A stretch of DNA of 64,000 nucleotides, taken from positions 372,001-436,000 of the forward strand of contig NZ_JAIMCA010000004.1 in the NCBI RefSeq assembly GCF_025499465.1, written 5' to 3'. This document shows, piece by piece, positions 43,161 to 51,933 of this stretch. The position numbers were made by a program, and so were the translations under genes. The DNA is from Allobosea sp. BH3. GTDB lineage: Bacteria; Pseudomonadota; Alphaproteobacteria; Rhizobiales; Beijerinckiaceae. The notes beneath the pieces were generated by a model, which was not told the DNA's origin, made no database searches, and saw only the letters and a list, made by a program, of their open reading frames with translations. Positions within the stretch are counted from its first letter, which is position 1. The number at the start of each line of letters is the position of its first letter.

Positions 43161-43853
43161 GTGGCATTGGATCGCAGCGTGTTGCGTAGCATCCCGCTCT
43201 TCGCGGCGATGAGCGACGCGCAGCTCGACCGCATGACCGCGCAAGCCAGCGCGCGCCGGATTCCCCAGGGCGAGGCTGTCTTCGAGCAGGGCGATTCGGC
43301 AAAGGCCTTCTATCTCCTGCTGCATGGCCGCCTGAAGGTGACGCAGGTGACGCGCGATGGTCAGCAGATCATCGTGAGGGTCGTCCATCCCGGCGACCTG
43401 TTCGGCTTTACCCGCGCGCTCAGCCGCCCCGATTATCCGGGCACAGCGACAGCGGCCGTCGACAGCCTTGTGTCGGCATGGCCGAGCGAATCCTGGGACA
43501 GCTTCGTGGAAGACAATCCGCACTTGGCGATGAACGCCATACGGACCATCGGCCAGCGCCTCGACGAAGCCCATACCCGCATCCGCGAGATGTCCACCGA
43601 GGAAGTCGAGCGCCGCGTCGCCCACGCCGTGCTCAGGCTGATCGACCAGGCCGGACGGCGCGACGAAACGGGGATGCGCATCGATTTTCCGATCTCGCGC
43701 CGCGACATCGCCGAGATGACGGGCACGACCTTGCACACGGTCTCGCGCATCCTCAGCGCCTGGGAGTCGAACGGGTGGGTCGAGGGCGGCCGGCAGAAGC
43801 TGGTGGTTTGCGATGCCCCCGCCCTGCAGCGCCTGGCCGAGAACGTCAAATAG
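43161..43853 (+). CDS. nnrR: Crp/Fnr-family regulator, NnrR-like
   Basis: A 230-residue regulator with a cyclic-nucleotide-binding fold ('EQGDSAKAFYLLLHGRLKVT', 'VHPGDLFGFTRALSR') and a C-terminal HTH at about 180-198 ('RDIAEMTGTTLHTVSRILSA'). It lacks the N-terminal cysteine cluster of Fnr, which fits the NnrR/DNR group that responds to NO. The GTG at 43161 was chosen because it gives the usual length; another GTG at 43059 overlaps norF. It is the likely activator of the TTG-N8-CAA promoters in this region. Confidence 0.85.
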   Translation: MALDRSVLRSIPLFAAMSDAQLDRMTAQASARRIPQGEAVFEQGDSAKAFYLLLHGRLKVTQVTRDGQQIIVRVVHPGDLFGFTRALSRPDYPGTATAAVDSLVSAWPSESWDSFVEDNPHLAMNAIRTIGQRLDEAHTRIREMSTEEVERRVAHAVLRLIDQAGRRDETGMRIDFPISRRDIAEMTGTTLHTVSRILSAWESNGWVEGGRQKLVVCDAPALQRLAENVK

Positions 43854-43871
43854 CGCCGGGACCGGCCGCAC

Positions 43872-44150
43872 TCACCGCTGCTTGTAGAACTCCACGAAAA
43901 AGCGGACGGCGCCACAAGGCTCGACCTCATGCGTCGCCGCCGGGAAAATCCGCGAATGGATGCCCTCGGTCAGGATGAGATCCTCGCCGCCCTCCAGATC
44001 GCGGAAGCGCAGCGAACCGGCGAGCACATGGAGCTTGGCCCAGACGCCCGGCTTTGTGGCGTGGGCCTTGAGGAGGCCGGCCGGGATGGTGTTTTCCGTG
44101 AATTCGGGCGAACGCCGATAAGCGACGAGCCCCTCAGGCCACGAAGGCAT
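43872..44150 (-). CDS. DUF1971 (cupin-like) protein
   Basis: A 92-residue protein matching DUF1971: 'RRSPEFTENTIPAGLLKAH', 'GVWAKLHVLAGSLRF', 'HEVEPCGAVRFFVEFYK', the fold of the small TehB-linked protein. Likely a small beta-barrel that binds a metal or anion. It overlaps the end of the FmdE-like gene by 17 bases, so they form one operon that should be activated by the box at 44858-44871. Confidence 0.82.
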   Translation of the reverse strand: MPSWPEGLVAYRRSPEFTENTIPAGLLKAHATKPGVWAKLHVLAGSLRFRDLEGGEDLILTEGIHSRIFPAATHEVEPCGAVRFFVEFYKQR

Positions 44151-44775
44151 CGGCCGAGTCCCACTCGTAGAGGTGGATCAGCTTGGGATCGTCCGCATGC
44201 TCGATCAGCATGCGGCGGACGCGATCCTGCCACAGCGCCGCGAAGCTGGAGAGACCGGCTTCGTCGGCCGCCCCGGATACGGCCTGCGGCATGACGGCCG
44301 CCATCGCCTCGGCATGCGGCACGGCTCCCGTATCGATGTCCACGACAACGCCCCGGCCGGTATCCCGGCGTCGCAACGCCATGACGCCCTCGATATCGGC
44401 TCCGAACCGGAGCAGGTCGCGCCGGGCAAAGCGATGGGCGGGGCCGATGCCGTGAAAGCCGGCCCCTGCAGCTGCGCCGGTGAGCAGCGTCACGATGGAG
44501 GCCAGAACCCCGGTCGTTCCCTGGTCGCACTCGTCCCGCATCAGCACCTCGACGCCACCGCGCTCCGGCAGTTCCTCGTCATAGAGGTAGGAAAGGCCGT
44601 TGATCACCATCAGATAGGCGCCGGCGACGGCCGGGCAGGAATGGCCTGCGAGCCGGACGGCATCCTCGTAGCCGTAATCCAGGATGCCATCTTCGCTGGC
44701 ACCGAGAAAGGCAGCCAGCGGATCCCTGACCTGGAGGCGGGGAGCCCGCGCGAAAAAGGACGGAAACGTCATCAT
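44134..44775 (-). CDS. FmdE-family protein
   Basis: A 213-residue protein with the FmdE signature 'GYEDAVRLAGHSCPAVAGAY' (histidine and cysteine, probable metal site). FmdE proteins were first named in methanogen molybdenum formylmethanofuran dehydrogenase operons and also occur in denitrifiers; the function is unknown. Two adjacent ATGs at 44775 and 44772 are preceded by GAGGTG. It is divergent from nothing but lies downstream of a perfect FNR/NnrR palindrome. Confidence 0.8.
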   Translation of the reverse strand: MMTFPSFFARAPRLQVRDPLAAFLGASEDGILDYGYEDAVRLAGHSCPAVAGAYLMVINGLSYLYDEELPERGGVEVLMRDECDQGTTGVLASIVTLLTGAAAGAGFHGIGPAHRFARRDLLRFGADIEGVMALRRRDTGRGVVVDIDTGAVPHAEAMAAVMPQAVSGAADEAGLSSFAALWQDRVRRMLIEHADDPKLIHLYEWDSADAFVA

Positions 44776-44857
44776 CCCACCTCGATCTCAGCCCGGCACA
44801 TCGCTTGGGGCCACCCGAAAGACAGCTTCGATCTAACGGATTCTGCCATAATGCTTT

Positions 44858-44871
44858 TTGCGCCGACGCAA
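44858..44871. promoter_or_regulatory. Perfectly symmetrical FNR/NnrR box upstream of the FmdE gene
   Basis: TTGCGCCGACGCAA: half-sites TTGCG and CGCAA are exact inverted copies. It lies 83 bases upstream of the FmdE-like start on the minus strand and 36 bases beyond the end of the Rrf2 gene. Confidence 0.75.
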
Positions 44872-44906
44872 GCACCCGTTGACCGGCGCACGACAGAGGA
44901 GGCTGT

Positions 44907-45338
44907 TCAGGCGGCCGGGCGGCCCATGCCGAAACGCTCCGGATCGGCAGCGAGATCGCACAGCGAATACCTGTCGAGCTCGGCCAGGAAAACCTCCATC
45001 GCGCCGGAGAGGATGCCGCGCCAGCGATCCAGGCTCAGCAGGGAGCGCCCCTCCGCCTCCCCGAAGCACTCCACGATGGAGAACGCCGGCTCGGTCACCC
45101 GGATGATCGCGCCCAGCGAGATGTCCTCAGGATGCAGCGCCAGCGCCAGCCCGCCCGAGCGGCCGCGCACGCCTTTGAGGAAGTCATGCCTAACCAGGAG
45201 GTTGGCCACCTTCATCAGATGCGTTCGCGAAATGTCGTATGAGGCCGCGGCTTCTTCGACGGTGACCAGACGGTCCGGGTGAGCGGCCGCAAAAATCAGG
45301 AGCCGCAGCGCGTATTCGCTGAATTGGGTCAACCGCAT
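44907..45338 (-). CDS. Rrf2-family regulator, NsrR-like but lacking two of three cysteines
   Basis: A 143-residue Rrf2 protein with the NsrR-type start 'MRLTQFSEYALRLLIFAAA' and HTH 'YDISRTHLMKVANLL'. Of the three cysteines that bind the Fe-S cluster in NsrR, only C91 ('IVECFGE') remains; the region where the second and third would lie ('GEAEGRSLLSLDRWRGIL') has none, and a Cys appears at 127. It may regulate as an apo-protein or with a different cofactor. The ATG at 45338 removes an upstream, non-homologous extension. Targets may include the FmdE/DUF1971 pair or the TonB locus. Confidence 0.87.
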   Translation of the reverse strand: MRLTQFSEYALRLLIFAAAHPDRLVTVEEAAASYDISRTHLMKVANLLVRHDFLKGVRGRSGGLALALHPEDISLGAIIRVTEPAFSIVECFGEAEGRSLLSLDRWRGILSGAMEVFLAELDRYSLCDLAADPERFGMGRPAA

Positions 45339-45740
45339 TCCAGAATCCACCACCCCTGTCGCAGGCCAGCATTCTCCCTCCAATTTGTCGGAGATGCGGC
45401 ATAATATACAGATACCGAACTAAAATTATATCTGGAATAATTCTATTTAATATTCAAAACGAACAGAGACAGAGCGATAAATACATATCAATAGACGTGG
45501 AACAACTTGTCGCACCACGCAGATCGGAGTTTACAGCCTCCGTCTCCGCACGTAGAAAAAGTGCCATCTGAAATTCCTATTTAGAATCTTCCCATGTCGA
45601 ACGCCAGCCTGAAACGCATCGCCCCCCGCCCATGGCGGGCGAGCCTGTGTCGGGCCGCGCGATCGTCCGCATAGCGGAGCCGCAAAGCGGACAACGCCCT
45701 CCTCATTCCAGCACCTGCTCCTTCAGAAGGCGTCGAGACC
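45339..45740. other. AT-rich divergent promoter region between Rrf2 and TonB genes
   Basis: About 400 bases. The block at roughly 45400-45480 is markedly AT-rich for this genome (ATAATATACAG, TAATTCTATTTAATATTC) and should contain promoters for the divergent Rrf2 and TonB genes. No TTG-N8-CAA box is present. No gene was found. Confidence 0.6.
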
Positions 45741-48011
45741 ATGACGACCAGCAATGCACACCCTCGCGCCGGTGCGCGCGCGCCGCGCCGGAGCACCGCT
45801 CTCGGCCGGCTCACGCTCGCGACGCTCCTGACGGGCGTGTCCGCCCAGGCATGCCTGGCCCAATCGGCCTCGCCGGGCTCCGCGATCATTCTCGACACCA
45901 TCGTCGTCGAGGGCTCTTCGACGGGTGTACCGGCCTTTGTCCGGGACCGCTTCTTTGCCACGGCCGGCGGCGCGACGCTGCTGACTGCCGAGGACATTCC
46001 GCAGAGCGGCAATCCGACCCTGGCCCAGGCCCTGCAGAACGCGCCGGGCGTGGTCGTGCAGGAGTTCTTCGGCGGCAATGACCAGCCGCGCATCCAGATT
46101 CGCGGCTCCGGCCTGCAGCAGAACCCGGTCGAGCGCGGCATCCTCGTCCTGCGCGACGGGCTGCCGCTCAACCGCGCCGACGGCTCCTACATCGTCGGCC
46201 TGGCCAACCCGCTCCAGGCACAGTCGATCGAGGTGTATCGTGGACAGGCGGCGCATCGGCTTGGCGCCACCGTGCTCGGCGGTGCCCTCAACTTCGTCTC
46301 GCCGACCGGCAACACCGCGCCCGGCACGCAGGTTCAGGTCTCGGGCGGCAGGTTCGGCCAGCTCAATCTCTCCGGCCAGACCGGCTACCGTGGCGAGGGT
46401 GTCGACGCGCTGATCCAGGGCGATTTCAGCCGCCGCGACGGCTACCGCGTCTACAATGAATCGCAGCGCGCCAGCGTCAGCGGCAATGTCGGCATCGCGC
46501 TGACCGAGAACATCAAGACCCGCTTCTTCGTCGGCTATACCGATCTGAGCTTCGACGTCGCCGGCCCGCTGACCAAGCAGGGCCTGCGTGCCGACCCGAA
46601 GCAGGTCCATGGCGGCCCGCGCGTCGTCAACGGCGTGGCCGTCGATCCCGGCCCCAACGTCCTCCGAGACCGCCCGCGACGGGAGACGCGGCAATTCTTC
46701 ATCGGAAACCGCACCACGGCAGAGTTCGGGCCGCATCTGTTCGATCTCGGCCTCGGCTACACCTATACGGACGACATGTTCCGCTTCCCGATCTCCTCGG
46801 GCGTGCGGGTCACCAAGGGCGGCGATGCCACGGCCGTTGCGCGCTATGCCTACAAGCCGGATCAGGCTGCCGCACTGCCGCTCTTCGAGACCACCGCGCA
46901 ATACGTCATCGGCTCGGCAAAGCGCGAGAATGACCTCAACCAGGGCGGGACCACGGGAGCGCTGTTCGGCGAAAGCGATCTCGATGCGACCACGCTCTCG
47001 CTCTATGCCGGTGCCAACATCCCGGTCTGGCAGAGCGTGACGCTGTCGCCGGCAATCTCCTATGCCCATGCGACACGCGACAACACCGATACTTACCCCT
47101 TCGCCCGCCGGCCGACCAACGCCTACAATCCGGCTTCGCCCTACGCGCTCCTGCCGAACGGCTCCGTCCCGACACAGGATTCCAGCTACAGGCGCACCTA
47201 TGACGGCTGGAGCCCCAGCCTCGGCCTGAGCTGGCGCCCGAACGCCGAACAGATCGTCTTCGCCGCGTTGTCGCGCAGCTTCGAGCCTCCGACACATGAC
47301 GACCTGCTGGCGACGATCAACGGCACGCCCAACAGCAGCCCCGGCCGCCCCAATCCCGGCGCTCCCATGGCGGCCTCCGCGGTGTTCTCCACCCCGGCGC
47401 TGAAGGCACAGACCGGCACCACTCTGGAAGGCGGCTGGCGCGGTCGGCATGGCGACTACTCCTGGGACGGCGTCGTCTATTATTCCTGGATAGACGATGA
47501 GCTGCTCAGCCTGCGCGACGCGACCGGCGCCTCGCTCGGCGCGATCAATGCCGACAAGACCACGCATTTCGGCGTGGAACTTGGCCTCGGCGCCAGGATC
47601 TTCGAGCGGCTGACCGGGCGCCTCGCCTACACCTATCAGGACTTCCGCTTCGACAACGACCCGACGCGCGGCAACAACCGCATCGCCGGAGCGCCGCGCC
47701 ATCTCATCAACGCCACGCTGCAATACCAGGCGACACAGGCCTGGATGCTGCAGGCCTCGCTGCGCTGGAACCCGGAGAAGACGCCGGTCGACAACATGAA
47801 CACCCTCTATGCGGACCCCTATGCGCTGGTCGACCTGCGCACCGAATACCGCATCAACGACAGCGTCACCGCCTTCGGCGAGGTCAGCAACGTCTTCGAC
47901 AAGACCTATGCCTCCTCGACGCTGATCGTCGACCAGGCCCGCCCCGACCAGGCGGCCTTCCTGCCAGGCACCGGCCGCGCCTTCTATGCCGGCCTCAAGG
48001 CCCGCTTCTGA
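45741..48011 (+). CDS. TonB-dependent outer-membrane receptor
   Basis: A 756-residue receptor with signal peptide (cleavage near 'CLAQ'), TonB box-like 'IILDTIVVEG', plug domain ('NPTLAQALQNAPGVVVQEFF', 'QIRGSGLQQNPVERG', 'SIEVYRGQAAHRLG') and a C-terminal beta-barrel ending with the aromatic 'RAFYAGLKARF'. It imports a metal chelate or other large ligand. It is followed by an ABC importer and an NnrS gene in one row. The ligand cannot be inferred. Confidence 0.92.
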   Translation: MTTSNAHPRAGARAPRRSTALGRLTLATLLTGVSAQACLAQSASPGSAIILDTIVVEGSSTGVPAFVRDRFFATAGGATLLTAEDIPQSGNPTLAQALQNAPGVVVQEFFGGNDQPRIQIRGSGLQQNPVERGILVLRDGLPLNRADGSYIVGLANPLQAQSIEVYRGQAAHRLGATVLGGALNFVSPTGNTAPGTQVQVSGGRFGQLNLSGQTGYRGEGVDALIQGDFSRRDGYRVYNESQRASVSGNVGIALTENIKTRFFVGYTDLSFDVAGPLTKQGLRADPKQVHGGPRVVNGVAVDPGPNVLRDRPRRETRQFFIGNRTTAEFGPHLFDLGLGYTYTDDMFRFPISSGVRVTKGGDATAVARYAYKPDQAAALPLFETTAQYVIGSAKRENDLNQGGTTGALFGESDLDATTLSLYAGANIPVWQSVTLSPAISYAHATRDNTDTYPFARRPTNAYNPASPYALLPNGSVPTQDSSYRRTYDGWSPSLGLSWRPNAEQIVFAALSRSFEPPTHDDLLATINGTPNSSPGRPNPGAPMAASAVFSTPALKAQTGTTLEGGWRGRHGDYSWDGVVYYSWIDDELLSLRDATGASLGAINADKTTHFGVELGLGARIFERLTGRLAYTYQDFRFDNDPTRGNNRIAGAPRHLINATLQYQATQAWMLQASLRWNPEKTPVDNMNTLYADPYALVDLRTEYRINDSVTAFGEVSNVFDKTYASSTLIVDQARPDQAAFLPGTGRAFYAGLKARF

Positions 48012-48065
48012 AAACACATCATGATCCGCGTCGCTGGCTTCCGGCGACGCGGCGAGGAGATCAGC

Positions 48066-49031
48066 ATGCTCAACCGCCGCCGCTTCCTGGCTGCCACCGC
48101 CGCCACAATCGCCCTGCCGCATCTCGCGCGCGCCGCCGAGCCGCTCGTGCTCTGGGGTCCGCCGGCGACACCGGGACTACTGCTCGTCGCCGCCGCCAAG
48201 GACCCGGCGCTCAAGCCCTTCGCCGACAGCGTCGAGGTCAGGATCTGGCGCACCCCGGATGAAATGCGCGCCGGTGTCGCGTCGGGCGGCATGAAGGCCG
48301 TGGTGGTGCCGAGCTATGTCGCTGCCAACCTGCACAATCGTGGCCTCGGCATCCGGCTGGCCAATGTCCTCACCCACGGTCTGCTTCAGGTCGTGGCGCC
48401 GGCTGGCACGGTGAGAACCCTCGCCGACCTCAAGGGCAAGCGCGTCGCGGTGCCGTTCAAGAACGACATGCCGGACTTCCTCTTCCGCCGCATGCTCGCG
48501 GCGCAGGGCCTCAAGCCGGAAGAGCTGAACATCGACTACTCGGGCACGCCGCCCGAGGCGGTCCAGCTCCTGTTGGGCGGCCGCGTCGATGCCGCTTTGC
48601 TCTCGGAGCCTGCAACCTCCGGCGTGATCATGATGTCGGGCCTGCGCGGCAAGCCTCTCGAGCGGGCCGTCGACCTGCGCAAGCTCTGGGCCGACGCGAC
48701 CGGGCGCCCGAACCTGCCTCAAGCCGGCCTCGCCGTCACCGACGGGCTGACCAGGCAGATCGGCCCCGATGGGATCACGGCGTTGCAGCGCGCGCTGGTG
48801 GCGGCGCTCGGCACCGTCGCCGCCGATCCCTCCGCAGTAGCCTATGAGGCCGGGACGCTGTTCCAGCTACCAGCCCCCCTGCTGGCGCTGGCTGTGCCGG
48901 AGAGCAACCTTGTCGTGCAGCCTGCCTCGGCCGCGCGCCCCGATCTCGAAGCGCTGTTTACCGCGCTGGCCTCTGACGATCCGCGCATCATCGGCGGCAA
49001 GCTGCCGGGCGACGCCTTCTACGCCCTGTGA
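48066..49031 (+). CDS. ABC transporter substrate-binding protein (NitT/TauT type)
   Basis: A 321-residue exported protein: twin-arginine/Sec signal 'MLNRRRFLAATAATIALP', then the SsuA/NrtA-type pattern 'DLKGKRVAVPFKNDMPDFLF', 'LLLGGRVDAALLSEPATSG'. The ATG at 48066 follows GAGGAGAT. It is the periplasmic part of an importer with the next two genes, probably taking the ligand delivered by the TonB receptor. Confidence 0.88.
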   Translation: MLNRRRFLAATAATIALPHLARAAEPLVLWGPPATPGLLLVAAAKDPALKPFADSVEVRIWRTPDEMRAGVASGGMKAVVVPSYVAANLHNRGLGIRLANVLTHGLLQVVAPAGTVRTLADLKGKRVAVPFKNDMPDFLFRRMLAAQGLKPEELNIDYSGTPPEAVQLLLGGRVDAALLSEPATSGVIMMSGLRGKPLERAVDLRKLWADATGRPNLPQAGLAVTDGLTRQIGPDGITALQRALVAALGTVAADPSAVAYEAGTLFQLPAPLLALAVPESNLVVQPASAARPDLEALFTALASDDPRIIGGKLPGDAFYAL

Positions 49032-49035
49032 CGCG

Positions 49036-49845
49036 ATGCGCCACGGGCTCGCCTTTCTCGGCTGGGCCGGTCGCTATCTCTGGTCCGGCTGGGCCGGCGC
49101 GGCCGGGCTGTTCTGCATCGCCGCAGCCTGGCAGGCAGGCCACGAGCTCTACGGCTCCTTCATCCTGCCCGCGCCGCTCGAGACCGTGCGGGAAGTGGCG
49201 AAGCTGGCGCAGGATGAGGCCTTCCGCCACGCGGCGCGCGAGACGGCCGAACGCGCCGGGCTGGGCTTCGGGCTCGCGGTCCTCATCGGCACGACGGCTG
49301 GCATCGCCGCCGGTTATTCCTGCGCGGCGATGCGATTGATGCGCCCCGTCGTCACCGTCATCCTCGGCGTGCCGCCGATCGCCTGGATCGTGCTGGCGCT
49401 GATCTGGTTCGGCGCCAGCGGCGGCACCGCGATCATGACCGTGGTCGTCGCCTCGCTGCCCATTTCCTTCGCCGGCGGCCTCGAAGGCGTCGCCACCCGC
49501 GACCGGGGGCTCGATGCCATGGCGCGCTCTTTCGGCGCCGGCCCCTTCATGCGGCTGCGGACCGTCACCGCCCCCCATATGGTCTCCTATCTCTTCCCGG
49601 CCTGGACGACGACGGCGGGCTCGGCCTGGAAGGTCACGGTGATGGCGGAGCTGCTCTCCAACGCCGGCGGCCTCGGCGGGGATCTCGCCAGCGCGCGCGC
49701 CCTGTTCGACATCCCGCGCGTCACCGCGATCGTGCTCGTCACCGTCGGCTTCGCCCTGTTCACGGAATACGCCGTGCTGCAGCCCGTCCGCGACCGGCTG
49801 GAACAATGGCGCCAGGCGGGCCAGCCCTGGGGCGTGAAGCGATGA
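49036..49845 (+). CDS. ABC transporter permease (NitT/TauT type)
   Basis: A 269-residue permease with about six helices and the inner-membrane EAA-type loop around 'ARSFGAGPFMRLRTVTAPHM'. 'VILGVPPIAWIVLALIWFG' is typical of the SsuC/TauC family. The ATG at 49036 follows the binding-protein stop by four bases. Confidence 0.9.
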   Translation: MRHGLAFLGWAGRYLWSGWAGAAGLFCIAAAWQAGHELYGSFILPAPLETVREVAKLAQDEAFRHAARETAERAGLGFGLAVLIGTTAGIAAGYSCAAMRLMRPVVTVILGVPPIAWIVLALIWFGASGGTAIMTVVVASLPISFAGGLEGVATRDRGLDAMARSFGAGPFMRLRTVTAPHMVSYLFPAWTTTAGSAWKVTVMAELLSNAGGLGGDLASARALFDIPRVTAIVLVTVGFALFTEYAVLQPVRDRLEQWRQAGQPWGVKR

Positions 49846-50576
49846 GGCTGGAGCTGGACCGCATCGGCCACGCCTACCTCGGCAGGCCCGTCTTCGAGGA
49901 TCTGTCGCTTGCGCTCGGCGAAGGCGAGGTCGTCGCGCTGGTCGGCCCGTCCGGCTGTGGCAAGACGACCGTGCTCCAGATCGCAGCCGGGCTGATCGAT
50001 CCGCTGCGCGGGCGTGTGCGCCGCCACTACCGGCGGCACGCCGTCGTCTTCCAGGAACCGCGGCTGCTGCCCTGGCTGACGGCACGCGACAACATCGCCT
50101 ACGGGCTCGCCGCACGCGGGATCGGCAGAACCGAGCGCCGGGCCACTGCCGATCGGCGCGCAGCCGAGGTCGGCCTGCTCGAGAGGGACCTCGACAAGTA
50201 CCCGGCCGAGCTTTCCGGCGGCATGCGCCAGCGGACAGCCGTCGCTCGCGCGCTCGCGACAGACCCGGAGATCGTCTATTTCGACGAGCCCTTCACGGCG
50301 GTCGATGTCGGATTGCGGCGCGTCCTGCAGGACCTGGTCATCGCCGCCTCGGCCCGGGAGAAATTCTCCGCCCTTTTCGTCACCCACGACCTCGCCGAGG
50401 CGGTCAGGCTGGCCCATCGCATCGTCGTGCTCTCGGGCCGGCAGGAGGGCATCGTCGCGGAGCGCACGCTCGACGGCATGCCCGGCCAACGCGACGACCG
50501 CTCCGTCTTCGAGACCGTGCAGGCCTGGATGCAGGACCCCGCCTTCGCGGACCTGTTCGATGGCGACAGGGATTAG
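49842..50576 (+). CDS. ABC transporter ATP-binding protein (NitT/TauT type)
   Basis: A 244-residue ATPase with Walker A 'GPSGCGKTTVL', signature 'LSGGMRQR', Walker B 'IVYFDEPFTAVD' and H-loop 'VTHDLAEA'. It starts in a 4-base overlap with the permease gene (ATGA). It energises the importer; the NnrS gene begins two bases after its stop. Confidence 0.93.
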   Translation: MRLELDRIGHAYLGRPVFEDLSLALGEGEVVALVGPSGCGKTTVLQIAAGLIDPLRGRVRRHYRRHAVVFQEPRLLPWLTARDNIAYGLAARGIGRTERRATADRRAAEVGLLERDLDKYPAELSGGMRQRTAVARALATDPEIVYFDEPFTAVDVGLRRVLQDLVIAASAREKFSALFVTHDLAEAVRLAHRIVVLSGRQEGIVAERTLDGMPGQRDDRSVFETVQAWMQDPAFADLFDGDRD

Positions 50577-50577
50577 C

Positions 50578-51771
50578 ATGACCCGACATTCGCCGAACCA
50601 TCCGCTGCTCGCGGAAGCGCTGAAGCTGTTCTTCCCCGTCGCGGCAGCCCATGCGGTGCTGCTGCCGCTCATCTGGGTGACGGTCCTCGCCTTCGACCTG
50701 CCCTTCGCTCGGCAGGTGCCGGCCGGGCAGTGGCACGCCCATGAGATGATCTTCGGCACCTATGGTGCTGCGCTCGCCGGCTTCCTCGGCTCGGCCATGC
50801 CGGAATGGACGGACACGAAGCCGCGCCGTGGCCGTGCGCTCCTGCTCCTGCTCGCCCTCTGGCTGCCCGGCCGGCTGATCGGCTTCCTCGGCGCCGATGC
50901 CCTGATCGTCCCGGCGACGCTGACCGACTTGGCCTTCCTGTCCCTGCTGCTCGTCTACGTCACCGGGCCGCTGATCGAACGGCGCACCACACGCCACGGC
51001 TCCTTCGCCGTCTGGATCGTTCTGTTCGCGCTACTCGAGCTGTCGATCCGCGCGGCCTGGCTTCTGGGAGAGACGGCCCTGTCCGGGCGGCTGCTGCAGG
51101 CCGCGCTCGCGGTCTTTCTGGTCTTCTTGTCGCTCGCCATCGCGCGGATCAACGTGGTGGTCGTCAATCACGCTCTCGACCCCAGCGGCGAGACGACACC
51201 CTACCGCCCTCATCCAGGCCGCCAGAACCTGACGGCCGGACTGGTGGGGCTCCAGCTCGTCGCCGCTCTCGTCGCGCCGGACTCGGCCGCCCCGGCTTGG
51301 CTCGCGCTTGCCGCGGCGGCGGCCTTTTTCGATCGGCTGGCGGAATGGTTCATCGGCCGTGCCGTGCTGCGCCTGGAGGTGCTCGCGCTCGCGGCGGCGA
51401 ATGCATTTGGCGGCCTCGGCTTTCTGGTGCTGGGCCTGGCCGGCCTCGGCGCCCCGCTCGCGCCGGCCACCGGACTGCACCTGCTGTCCGTCGGGGCGCT
51501 CGGACTCGCCGTAATGGCGGTCTTCGTGATCGCGGGTCTGCGCCATAGTGGGCGCGATCTCGTGCTGCCACCCGCCGCCAAGCTGGCATTGGTGCTGATG
51601 GCAGCCGCCGCGGCCATGCGTGTCCTGCCCGAACTCGGCATCGGCGAGAGCCTGCTGGGGCTGCACCATGCTCTGGCCGCTGGGCTCTGGTCGGCCTCCT
51701 TCGCCACCTGGCTGGTTGGCTTCTGGCCGATCCTGAACGACCCGCGTCGTGACGAAGGCGGCTGCGGCTAG
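50578..51771 (+). CDS. NnrS family membrane protein (copy 1)
   Basis: A 397-residue protein with about twelve helices. The NnrS hallmark 'GQWHAHEMIFGTYGAALAGF' with paired histidines and 'ITRINVVVVNHAL'-like mid-segment are seen, plus 'HHALAAGLWSASFATWL' near the end. NnrS is a heme/copper protein needed for growth with nitrite or NO stress in Rhodobacter. It ends an apparent five-gene row with the TonB and ABC genes. Confidence 0.87.
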   Translation: MTRHSPNHPLLAEALKLFFPVAAAHAVLLPLIWVTVLAFDLPFARQVPAGQWHAHEMIFGTYGAALAGFLGSAMPEWTDTKPRRGRALLLLLALWLPGRLIGFLGADALIVPATLTDLAFLSLLLVYVTGPLIERRTTRHGSFAVWIVLFALLELSIRAAWLLGETALSGRLLQAALAVFLVFLSLAIARINVVVVNHALDPSGETTPYRPHPGRQNLTAGLVGLQLVAALVAPDSAAPAWLALAAAAAFFDRLAEWFIGRAVLRLEVLALAAANAFGGLGFLVLGLAGLGAPLAPATGLHLLSVGALGLAVMAVFVIAGLRHSGRDLVLPPAAKLALVLMAAAAAMRVLPELGIGESLLGLHHALAAGLWSASFATWLVGFWPILNDPRRDEGGCG

Positions 51772-51772
51772 A

Positions 51773-51805
51773 TCATCGGACCGAACCTCGCATTCGGTCC
51801 GATGA
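51773..51805. terminator. Strong hairpin between two convergent NnrS genes
   Basis: A perfect 13-bp inverted repeat (TCATCGGACCGAA / TTCGGTCCGATGA, loop CCTCGCA) beginning at the stop of the upstream gene. A second, imperfect hairpin of similar core (GTCCGAAA / TTTCGGAC) follows at 51835-51863. They may be terminators or a repeat element. Confidence 0.65.
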
Positions 51806-51895
51806 CCCAGTTCTTTGATCCTGCATCGGTTTTGTCCGAAAGCCGCGCTCCACATTTCGGACCGATGCTCGAGAGCACGCAGCGGATTCACCGAT

Positions 51896-51920
51896 CGATC
51901 AGGCTGATTCAACCTGATCG
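51896..51920 (-). terminator. Hairpin after the second NnrS gene
   Basis: An 8-bp perfect stem (CGATCAGG / CCTGATCG) with a nine-base loop, 14 bases beyond the stop of the minus-strand NnrS gene. Confidence 0.5.
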
Positions 51921-51933
51921 GATCCGGCTCTGG

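Noticed and set aside
45723..48122. Minus-strand open frame of about 800 codons opposite the TonB gene
   Set aside because: The plus strand encodes a full TonB receptor with plug and barrel; the antisense translation shows no family pattern.
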